The notes beneath the pieces are model-generated. The model worked only from the letters and a program-made list of their open reading frames with translations, was not told the DNA's origin and made no database searches. A program made the position numbers and the translations under genes. 11,190 nucleotides of DNA from Pseudomonadota bacterium (GTDB taxonomy: Bacteria; Pseudomonadota; Gammaproteobacteria; Xanthomonadales; Rhodanobacteraceae): the NCBI GenBank assembly GCA_023430685.1, contig JAEYZH010000070.1:1-11190 (forward strand), given 5' to 3'. Below, in pieces: positions 5,095 through 11,190 of the stretch (within the stretch, counting starts at the first letter, position 1; every line of letters begins with the position of its first letter).

Positions 5095-7029
5095 TCATGC
5101 CGACGCAGGGCCGGCACCAGCCGGCGGCGCGGCCGGGTTGAACGCGTCCGAGTAGCAGGCATCCGCGCCGAGGCCGTGCGCGATGAATTCGGGCACGGCG
5201 GTGTCGACCATCCTGACCGAGCCGCAGACATAGGCCTCGTAGCCACGGAGATCGGCGTGATCGGCGAGCATCGCCTCGTGCACGAGGCCGGTGCGGCCTT
5301 GCCAGGACGGCGCGCTCGCCGGATCCGAGAGCACCGGGACGATGCGGAAATTCGGATGCGCGCGCGCCCATCCTTCGGCGAGTTCGAGCAGGTACAGGTC
5401 ATCGACGTTGCTGACGCCCCAGTAGAGTTCCATCGGCCTCTGCACGCCGCGATGGAACGCATCCTCGAGGATGCTCTTGATCGGCGCGAAGCCGGTGGCC
5501 CCGGCAACCATGAGCATCGGCCGGGTGCCCGCATGCAGCGTGAAGCGACCGATCGGCCCCTCGAAGTCGAGCGCGTCGCCGACCTGCATCCGTTCGAACA
5601 CATGGGTCGTGAAGCGTCCGCCGGGAATGCGGCGGATGTGCAGTTCGATGAGTTCGTTCTCGTGCGGCGGGTTGGCGAACGAGAACGCGCGGCGCGCGCC
5701 GTCTTCGAGCAGGATGTTGATGTACTGCCCGGCGACGAATTCGATGCGCTGGCTGCCCGGCAACGCGATCATCACCCGCATCACCGTCTCGCTGAGCCGC
5801 TCCATGCGCTCGACCCGGCCCTGGTAGCGATTGATAACCGGCGCGTTCGACGAACGCAGGGTGTCGACCGCCGGAACCTCGAACTCGAGATCTTCCAGCG
5901 CGACCGCGCAGCACATCAGCGCCTTGCCTTCGGCACGCATCTGCTCGGTCAGCGCATTCGGCTGGTATGGGCCAGGATCGAAGCGGCCATTGAGCACCGT
6001 GCATACGCAGACGCCGCAGCCGCCGTTGCGGCATTCGTACGGCAGCACGAGCCCGGCGCGCAGGCCGGCTTCGAGCAGGGTTTCACCGTCGCGCGCGTTG
6101 ACGTGTTCGGGCCCCGGGTGCGCGGCCAGCTGATAGATGCTCTGCCTCCCGGCCTTGCGCCTGGCGCCGCTCAGCCATGGCATCACCACGAGTACGCCGG
6201 TCCCGATCACGACCAGTGCCCAGACCGCCGCGAACGACCACGTCTTCAGCAACGGATAGACCAGCAGGAAAAACCAGTCGAGCGCGACCGACACGACTTC
6301 GCTGCCGAGATCCGCGGGACCGCCGTGGCTGTGCACGGGCACCAGCAGCGACATTGCGAGCAGGGTCGCTGCGAGGCCGATCGCGATCGGCCTTGGCGGG
6401 TTGGTGCTGGCCTTGGGAACGCGCTGGATGTGCACCCACATCAACAACAGCAAGAGCAGCGGAACACCGATGTGGATGAACGCGAGCAGCGAGAACAGGC
6501 GATCGTTGACGCTGGACGGATCGATGAAATTGCGGCTCAGGGTGCCGCCGAACCCGGGCAGCCAGTCCATCCACTCGAAGCTGGAGACGACCACGTACTG
6601 GGCGAGCTTGTCCCACGGCAACATGTAGCCGTTGATGCCCGAGATGTACACGAGCCAGATCAGGCCGACACCGGTCAGCCACGAGAACGCGCGAAATCCA
6701 TGCAGCCGGTCGAACGCGAAATGGCGCAGCATGTGCAGCACCAGCATGAGCACCATCGCATCGGACGCATATCGATGCGCGCTGCGCAGGATCCCGCCCG
6801 CATACCACTGGTTGTCGGTCAACGACTGCACCGACGCGTAGGCGCCGGTGACGCTGGTGTCGAAGAACGCATACAGGTAGAGGCCGCTGCCGGCCACGAT
6901 CCAGAACAGGAAGAACGTGATCGACCCCAGGTGGTAGAACGGATTCAGGCGGTCGCCGAACGCGCGATTGAACACGCCCTCGACCAGCATGAACAGGCGG
7001 CGCAGCGCGCCTTGCAGGGCAGCGATCAT
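5095..7029 (-). CDS. Cytochrome b - [2Fe-2S] ferredoxin - FAD/NAD(P)H reductase fusion
   Basis: A 644-residue three-part redox protein. Residues ~1-290 are a cytochrome b/b6-like membrane domain with four haem ligands in the canonical spacing (H85/H99 and H186/H200, each pair 14 apart), carrying two b haems; further membrane spans lie at ~213-232 and ~250-285. Residues ~297-390 are a plant-type [2Fe-2S] ferredoxin (C333, C338, C341 and C373 or C374). Residues ~400-635 are a ferredoxin-NADP reductase-like module with the FAD motif RAFSFANPP (447-455), the nucleotide motif GATGFAPIKSIL (510-521) and YVCGSVRMV. The soluble half resembles phenol-hydroxylase and AscD-type reductases. Expected role: electrons from NAD(P)H through FAD and 2Fe-2S to the b haems, or the reverse. 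No PEWY quinol-site motif is present. The ATG overlaps the oxidase stop (ATGA). Last gene of the operon; paralogous to the cytochrome b part at 8965-10476. Confidence 0.93.
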   Translation of the reverse strand: MIAALQGALRRLFMLVEGVFNRAFGDRLNPFYHLGSITFFLFWIVAGSGLYLYAFFDTSVTGAYASVQSLTDNQWYAGGILRSAHRYASDAMVLMLVLHMLRHFAFDRLHGFRAFSWLTGVGLIWLVYISGINGYMLPWDKLAQYVVVSSFEWMDWLPGFGGTLSRNFIDPSSVNDRLFSLLAFIHIGVPLLLLLLMWVHIQRVPKASTNPPRPIAIGLAATLLAMSLLVPVHSHGGPADLGSEVVSVALDWFFLLVYPLLKTWSFAAVWALVVIGTGVLVVMPWLSGARRKAGRQSIYQLAAHPGPEHVNARDGETLLEAGLRAGLVLPYECRNGGCGVCVCTVLNGRFDPGPYQPNALTEQMRAEGKALMCCAVALEDLEFEVPAVDTLRSSNAPVINRYQGRVERMERLSETVMRVMIALPGSQRIEFVAGQYINILLEDGARRAFSFANPPHENELIELHIRRIPGGRFTTHVFERMQVGDALDFEGPIGRFTLHAGTRPMLMVAGATGFAPIKSILEDAFHRGVQRPMELYWGVSNVDDLYLLELAEGWARAHPNFRIVPVLSDPASAPSWQGRTGLVHEAMLADHADLRGYEAYVCGSVRMVDTAVPEFIAHGLGADACYSDAFNPAAPPAGAGPASA

Positions 7030-8468
7030 GGCGGGCTTCCCGATGATTCATGCGTCGGCGCACGACCGCGCAACGCGTTCCAGACCACGAGCACGAACAT
7101 CAGTCCCCCGATGATCGCGATCAATCCGCCGAGGCCCATCAGCCCCATGCCGGCCACCTCGGCCTTGCTGCGCAGCACCTGTTCGGCGCCGGCGACCTTG
7201 CGTTGCACGCCGTAGCCTCCGGACCAGACCAGGCCGACGATGTGCATGAGCTGGCCGCCGCCGTACAGCGTGGGCTGCCAGCGCGCGAACCGGCCTTGCG
7301 GCGTGCGATAGCCGAGCCGCGGCAGCAGCAGGTAGACCACGCCCATCAACGCGAGAGTGACGCCGACGATGCAGCCGTGATAGTGCGCCGGAATCTTCAC
7401 GTTGTTGCCGCTGATGAACACGCCGATGACGCCGCCCGCGGCGAACAGCACCATCGAGGCGACCAGCGCGGCACGCAGCGCATCGTGCCCGGGTCGGGTC
7501 GCGCGCGGCGAGCGCAACAGCCCCACGACGACTGCGAGCCCGATCGGCACGATCGAGACACCGCCGCCGAGGCGCATCGCCCAGGTGTGCAGGTCGCGAT
7601 GCTCGACACTCGCGACGTCATGCGCGAGGTAGGCCCATGGCGTGACGAACACGCTGACCAGCGCGAGCGCCAGCAGCAGCAGCGCGATGCGCGGACTCAG
7701 CGGCAGTTGCGCGCCGATCGTGCTGGCCAGCCACAGCCAGGCCACCAGCATCAGCAGCGTCCAGGTGAACTGCAGCGCGTGGCCGCCGCCCCAGAATGCA
7801 ATCTCGTACCAGGCGTTGCCCTCGAGCTGGGCCGGCGTCAGCAGCAGCGACGCCGCGAACGCCAGCAGCGCAACCGCCGTCGAGACCACGCCCGCATTCA
7901 GGCCGAAGCGCAGGACGCCACTGCCGTCGAGCTCGAGTCCGAGCGCGGGCGCGGCGATCAGGCTGCGCAGCACCAGTAGCAACGCCGCGACGCCGAGCAC
8001 GCCGAGGCCCGCAAGGAAGACTCCGCCATCGAGCACCGGGATGTAGTTGGACATGATCGGCTCGGCGCTGCCGGCGAACGGCGCGATGCCGAGCAGCGCG
8101 GTGCCCGCATACGCGAGCAGCAGCGCGAGCCAGCCCAGCGCATTCGCGCGCGCCCGGCTGCACAGGCTCCAGAGCATGCCGGCGAGCGCGAGGAACCAGA
8201 CCAGCACCGACAGATCGACATGCACCACCAGCGCGACGCGAAAGAAGTCCGCGACCGGCAACCACGCATTCACGCCCGGCGTGCGCGATGCCACCAGCAG
8301 GACCGAGTAGAACCCCGACACGATCAGCGCCAGCAGGCCGAGCCAGAGCCAGCCGCGCACGAGCGCGCGGTCGGATTCGGCCGACAGCTCCAGCGAATAG
8401 GGGGACGCGCTCGATGCAGTGCGGTTCGAACCGGATGCGGACGATGCCGCGGCGTGTTCGCCCGTCAC
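7026..8468 (-). CDS. Divergent haem-copper oxidase subunit I-like protein
   Basis: A 480-residue, very hydrophobic protein with about 12 membrane spans, related to cytochrome oxidase/NO reductase catalytic subunits. Visible ligands: H83 in HVDLSVLVWFL (helix II, low-spin haem), H230 in WGGGHALQF (helix VI, CuB), H290/H294 in EHRDLHTWAM (probable CuB, helix VII region) and H362/H364 in IPAHYHG (helix X, high- and low-spin haems). A family-typical tail GGGQLMHIVGL...GYGVQRK follows. The assignments of H290/H294 are tentative. The A-family HPEVY is replaced by GHALQF, so the usual helix VI cross-linked Tyr is absent; O2 or NO may be the substrate. The start is GTG, chosen because it overlaps the previous stop (GTGA) and the next in-frame ATG is near residue 98. 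The first ~38 residues are Ser/Ala-rich and probably cytoplasmic. It sits between the small membrane protein and the cytochrome b reductase fusion. Confidence 0.85.
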   Translation of the reverse strand: MTGEHAAASSASGSNRTASSASPYSLELSAESDRALVRGWLWLGLLALIVSGFYSVLLVASRTPGVNAWLPVADFFRVALVVHVDLSVLVWFLALAGMLWSLCSRARANALGWLALLLAYAGTALLGIAPFAGSAEPIMSNYIPVLDGGVFLAGLGVLGVAALLLVLRSLIAAPALGLELDGSGVLRFGLNAGVVSTAVALLAFAASLLLTPAQLEGNAWYEIAFWGGGHALQFTWTLLMLVAWLWLASTIGAQLPLSPRIALLLLALALVSVFVTPWAYLAHDVASVEHRDLHTWAMRLGGGVSIVPIGLAVVVGLLRSPRATRPGHDALRAALVASMVLFAAGGVIGVFISGNNVKIPAHYHGCIVGVTLALMGVVYLLLPRLGYRTPQGRFARWQPTLYGGGQLMHIVGLVWSGGYGVQRKVAGAEQVLRSKAEVAGMGLMGLGGLIAIIGGLMFVLVVWNALRGRAPTHESSGSPP

Positions 8469-8968
8469 AGCAGGATGATCCGGCGCGACGCGGCGTCGAA
8501 ATCGACCACGAGGATCTCGGCCGGCGCAAGCGTCACCGTTTCCGCGCGCGTGTAATCGAAGCCTTCGCTGCGCGCATCATCCTTCATGCGCACGACGATC
8601 TCGTGCGTGCCCGCGGGCACTTCGAGCCGGCGGGAGACGACGGCCGCGCCGTCACTCGACAAGCCCGAGGGCTGGGACACCTGGCGGTGGGCGAGTCCGC
8701 CGTCGACATCGAGTTCCACGGTGAGCGGCGAACGCTCGCGCGGACAGTTCCTCGGCACGCGCATGTTCGGCGGCAGACTGGCCAGCTCCTCGGCGCTCAA
8801 CTCCACGCAATCGCCGAGCAGCTTGCCCTGGTGGCTGATGCTGATCTTGATCAGCGCGCGGTCCGCCGCGAGGTTCTCGTAGACCGGCCAACGCGTGAAC
8901 ACGAGGATGACCGCGGCGAGTGCCGCGTAGAGGAGGGCTTGCCCGAGCCATGCGCCGATCGTGTTCAT
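8465..8968 (-). CDS. Single-span membrane protein of unknown function, oxidase operon
   Basis: A 167-residue protein that I do not recognise as a named family. Residues ~8-25 (GQALLYAALAAVILVFTR) are one membrane helix followed by RWPVYENL. The rest is predicted to be exported and mostly beta: GDCVELSAEELASLPPNMR, NCPRERSPLTVELDVDG, VPAGTHEIVVRM and a hydrophobic C-terminus. Two Cys (C54, C75) in the exported part could form a disulfide or bind a metal. PAGTHEIVVRMKD resembles the strand-turn of PEGA-like domains, a loose likeness only. ATGA overlap with the upstream gene and GTGA overlap with the oxidase subunit point to coupled translation, hence a role as an accessory or assembly subunit of the oxidase. 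The function is inferred from context only. Confidence 0.8.
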   Translation of the reverse strand: MNTIGAWLGQALLYAALAAVILVFTRWPVYENLAADRALIKISISHQGKLLGDCVELSAEELASLPPNMRVPRNCPRERSPLTVELDVDGGLAHRQVSQPSGLSSDGAAVVSRRLEVPAGTHEIVVRMKDDARSEGFDYTRAETVTLAPAEILVVDFDAASRRIILL

Positions 8969-10476
8969 GGATGGATTCCTGTTGTCGCAGAGTGGCGCAA
9001 TTCGCCGATCGCTTCAACGAGCATCGCGCGATCGCGCGCGCCCGCCATGATGAACCGGTAGCGCTGCGCAGGCACGCTCGCGCGCAGGTGCGGCTCGCGC
9101 TCGCCGCGCAGGCGCTGCGCCGTCCACCGGTTGCCGAGGCGGTACGCACACGTCCCGGATGCACAGCCGGCGACGACGACGCCTGCGGCACCCGCGCGCA
9201 GCGCGTACTCGATGAAGGACGGCGGCAGCTGGCCGATGCAGAGCAGGTTGCGGCCGGACACGTGCGGCTCGTGCAGGTTCTCGACATCGAGGCCGTGGCT
9301 GCAGCCGAACACGATGATCGGCGGCACCGCCGCGGTGCGCATCACATCCACGAGGCTGCGACGCAAGGCGTCGACCGACAACTGTGGCATGTCGATGCCG
9401 TTGACGAGCTCGCTCGCGCTGCGGAACGGTGTCGCCGACGGACAGGCGCCTGCGCAGATGCCGCAACTGGCGCAGCGTCCGGCTGCGACCACCGCGATCT
9501 GCTTGCCGGGCCTGCCGTCGGGATGCGGATCGAGGGTGATCGCCGAATACGGGCAATCCTCGACGCAGCGACGACAGCCGTTGCAGTTGTCGGCATCGAC
9601 GAGCGCGACCGGAAGCGCCGGTGCAGTGCGTCGCAGTGGCAGCAGCGACAGCAGCGAGAGCATCGCGGCGAGCAGAACCCAGGTCGGGCCCGGCGAGAGT
9701 GCGTCGGCGATCGGCAACAGATGCAGCGTGATCCAGTCCAGCCCGAGTGCGGTGGGCACGCGATCCAGGTCGGCCGGCGCGCCACTCGTGACCGGCCACG
9801 CAAGCGCCATCACGCCGAAGCTCGCGAGCAGGCCGATCACCAGCGTGCGCGGCGGCAGGATCGCGGGCCGGGTGATCCGCTGCAGGTGGAACCAGAGGCC
9901 GAACAGCAGCAGCAGCGGCATGCCGACGTGGATGAACACGAGCAGCGAGAACAGCCGATCGGTGACCGCCGCGGGGCTCAGGAAATTGCGGGCGAGCGCA
10001 CTGCCGAGCAGCGGAAAGCCATCGATCAGTTGCGCGCTGCCGATCGCCGCGTACTGCGCGAGCGTGTCCCAGTTGAGCCAGAAGCCGCCCACGCCGCTCA
10101 CGTACATGAGGACCAGCAACGGAATGCCGGTCAGCCAGGTGATCGCGCGGAAGCGCGAGTAGTGGCCCATGATCCATTCGCGCAGCAGATGCCCGAGCGT
10201 GGCGAGCATGAAACCATCGGCCGCATAGCGATGCAGGCTGCGCAGCCAGCCGCCGGGCCAGGGTTGTTCGCGCGACAGCGCGTCGATCGATCGCCACGCA
10301 CCCGCGATCGAGGTGTCGAACACCGCGTAGAGCCAGATGCCGCTGAGCAGCAGGATCGCGAACATCAGGCACGCGATCGCGCCGAGGTGGCGCAATGGAT
10401 TGCTGTTGCCCGGGAAAAAGCTGTCGAGTGCGTGTTCGAGCCAATCCCACGCGCGCCTTGTCGCGGAGGCCTTCAT
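8965..10476 (-). CDS. Cytochrome b - two-[4Fe-4S] ferredoxin - MvhD-like domain fusion
   Basis: A 503-residue protein. Residues ~25-225 are a cytochrome b/b6-like domain with H82/H96 and H183/H197 (both 14 apart) for two b haems; another membrane span is near 262-281. Residues ~290-350 hold two [4Fe-4S] motifs, CxxCxxCxxxCP, at C298-C308 and C335-C345. Residues ~385-495 resemble MvhD/FlpD, the hydrogenase iron-sulfur subunit that passes electrons to heterodisulfide reductase: GCSHGLD (C392), LLCIGQLPPSFIEYALRAGA (C413), VAGCASGTCAYRLGN (C438, C443). The second Cys of the usual N-terminal CxxC is missing. The start at 10476 is chosen because it overlaps the SCO stop (ATGA) and the cytochrome domain begins right after; the open frame to 10629 runs inside SCO. 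Its stop overlaps the next start (ATGA). It probably passes electrons between soluble or Fe-S partners and the membrane haems; the direction is unknown. Confidence 0.92.
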   Translation of the reverse strand: MKASATRRAWDWLEHALDSFFPGNSNPLRHLGAIACLMFAILLLSGIWLYAVFDTSIAGAWRSIDALSREQPWPGGWLRSLHRYAADGFMLATLGHLLREWIMGHYSRFRAITWLTGIPLLVLMYVSGVGGFWLNWDTLAQYAAIGSAQLIDGFPLLGSALARNFLSPAAVTDRLFSLLVFIHVGMPLLLLFGLWFHLQRITRPAILPPRTLVIGLLASFGVMALAWPVTSGAPADLDRVPTALGLDWITLHLLPIADALSPGPTWVLLAAMLSLLSLLPLRRTAPALPVALVDADNCNGCRRCVEDCPYSAITLDPHPDGRPGKQIAVVAAGRCASCGICAGACPSATPFRSASELVNGIDMPQLSVDALRRSLVDVMRTAAVPPIIVFGCSHGLDVENLHEPHVSGRNLLCIGQLPPSFIEYALRAGAAGVVVAGCASGTCAYRLGNRWTAQRLRGEREPHLRASVPAQRYRFIMAGARDRAMLVEAIGELRHSATTGIHP

Positions 10477-11190
10477 GCTCGCTGCAGGCGCTTCCTGGCC
10501 CGATGGTCGCGCCACTCGCGGATCGCGAACCACGCCATCAGCCCGATGAAGGTGATCCCGCCGGCGAGTTCGATGTAGAGCGAATAATCGACCCGATAGC
10601 GGCCGGTTTCCGGGTCGTAGACCGAGCACAGGATGCGGATCCTCGCGAACAGGTCGCTGAGCGACCGGGTTTCCTCGACCAGCCCCCCGCCGAGCAGGCG
10701 CTTGAGCGGCTCGCCGAGCGAATCGGGTCCGAACGCGTCACCGAAGACCTGCTGGCGGATGACCCCGGCGGAGTCGACCACGCTGACCTGCAAGGTGTGG
10801 TCGAAGCCGATCGGCGTCTGCATGAAGCTGAAACCGAAAGCGCGCGCAACCTCGGCGACGTCGGCCCGGGACGGGCTGAGGAAGGTCCAGTTGGGATTCC
10901 GGATCGACTGCTTCGCGGCGTACTCGCGCAGCGCCATCGGCGAATCGGTCGGCTGGTCGAAGCCGATGCTGACCACGTTGAACTGGTCGTCACCGAAGCG
11001 GTCGCGCATCGCATTGACGGACTTGTGCAGCACCCGCGTGCTGTTCGGGCAGATGCGGAAGCAACCGGTATAGATGAAATTGACGAGCAACGGCTTGCCA
11101 CGGAAGCGCGACAGCGAAACCGGTTGGCCGCGCTGGTCCAGCATCGTGAGCTCTGGCAGCGGTCGGCCGACCGCGGCGAGGCTGTCACGC
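10473..11190 (-). CDS. SCO1/SenC-family copper chaperone (5' end outside window)
   Basis: The frame is open from the right edge; 238 residues plus stop are visible and the start lies outside the window (the ATG at 11144 is internal, since PLPELT before it is already family sequence). The thioredoxin-like SCO domain has RGKPLLVNFIYTGC, the copper/thiol motif CFRICP (visible C43, C47) and the third ligand H131 in GFDHTLQ. SCO proteins deliver or reduce copper for oxidase assembly in the periplasm. Unlike classical SCO, which is anchored at the N-terminus, this one has a C-terminal membrane span (~205-224, YIELAGGITFIGLMAWFAI) preceded by CSVYDPETGRYRVDYS and followed by a basic tail, a layout I associate with oxidase-cluster SCO proteins. 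The stop overlaps the next start (ATGA). First visible gene of the operon; its promoter is outside the window. Confidence 0.93.
   Translation of the reverse strand, partial: RDSLAAVGRPLPELTMLDQRGQPVSLSRFRGKPLLVNFIYTGCFRICPNSTRVLHKSVNAMRDRFGDDQFNVVSIGFDQPTDSPMALREYAAKQSIRNPNWTFLSPSRADVAEVARAFGFSFMQTPIGFDHTLQVSVVDSAGVIRQQVFGDAFGPDSLGEPLKRLLGGGLVEETRSLSDLFARIRILCSVYDPETGRYRVDYSLYIELAGGITFIGLMAWFAIREWRDHRARKRLQRA

Noticed and set aside
4926..5603. Longer minus-strand frame that includes the leader peptide as its C-terminus
   Set aside because: Its first part is an out-of-frame shadow of the cytochrome b/reductase fusion; only the portion after the ATG at 5021 lies downstream of the asnB promoter.
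4603..7215. Plus-strand 870-residue open frame, and similar long plus-strand frames at 38-1519, 3012-5141 and 8920-10578
   Set aside because: They lie antisense to clearly homologous minus-strand genes, have Arg/Ala/His/Gln-rich sequences without recognisable domains, and arise from the scarcity of stops in GC-rich DNA.
10477..10629. 51-residue N-terminal extension of the cytochrome b-MvhD fusion
   Set aside because: It lies inside the SCO coding region in another frame, is Arg-rich, and the ATG at 10476 forms the same 4-nt overlap as the other junctions.

Overview
The window is GC-rich chromosomal DNA whose best fit is a gammaproteobacterium of the Xanthomonadales/Lysobacterales (Xanthomonas, Lysobacter, Dokdonella relatives). 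This rests on four things: near-exclusive G/C third codon positions, a winged-helix/TPR regulator of a type common in that order, a short MetF of 273 residues, and REP-like repeats with GTAG heads like those described in Stenotrophomonas. The assignment is an inference; no rRNA or marker gene is present.

Left part (1-3152). A minus-strand transcriptional regulator (OmpR-type DNA-binding domain, one membrane segment, periplasmic TolB-like and TPR region) runs off the left edge. It is divergent from metF (2157-2978, plus). The 172-bp space between them holds an inverted-repeat operator candidate overlapping a likely metF -10 element, and a CRP/Clp-like palindrome. metF is convergent with asnB, and three REP-like units lie between them; one supplies the metF stop codon.

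Centre (3153-5094). asnB (minus) encodes glutamine-dependent asparagine synthetase. Its leader looks like a classical attenuator: an extended -10 promoter, a 31-codon leader ORF with three Asn codons within five positions (two of them consecutive AAT in a genome that prefers AAC), a small hairpin just after those codons, then a perfect 12-bp GC-rich hairpin 41 bp before the asnB start. I propose that asnB is controlled by ribosome stalling at Asn codons. I know of no description of this for asnB.

Right part (5095-11190). Five minus-strand genes are chained by 4-nt start/stop overlaps. In order of transcription they are: a SCO-family copper chaperone (5' end outside the window), a cytochrome b fused to a two-[4Fe-4S] ferredoxin and an MvhD-like domain, a small one-span membrane protein of unknown function, a divergent haem-copper oxidase subunit I, and a second cytochrome b fused to a [2Fe-2S] ferredoxin and an NAD(P)H:flavin-type reductase. 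Together they look like a membrane electron-transfer module. Two paralogous b-type cytochromes, each with its own soluble redox head, appear to flank and feed an oxidase-like catalytic subunit that SCO would help to load with copper. No subunit II (CuA), subunit III or cytochrome c gene is visible; these could lie beyond the right edge.

All real genes except metF are on the minus strand. The long plus-strand open frames are antisense artefacts of high GC. No tRNA, rRNA, transposase or CRISPR was seen, and no gene-free stretch exceeds 300 bases.
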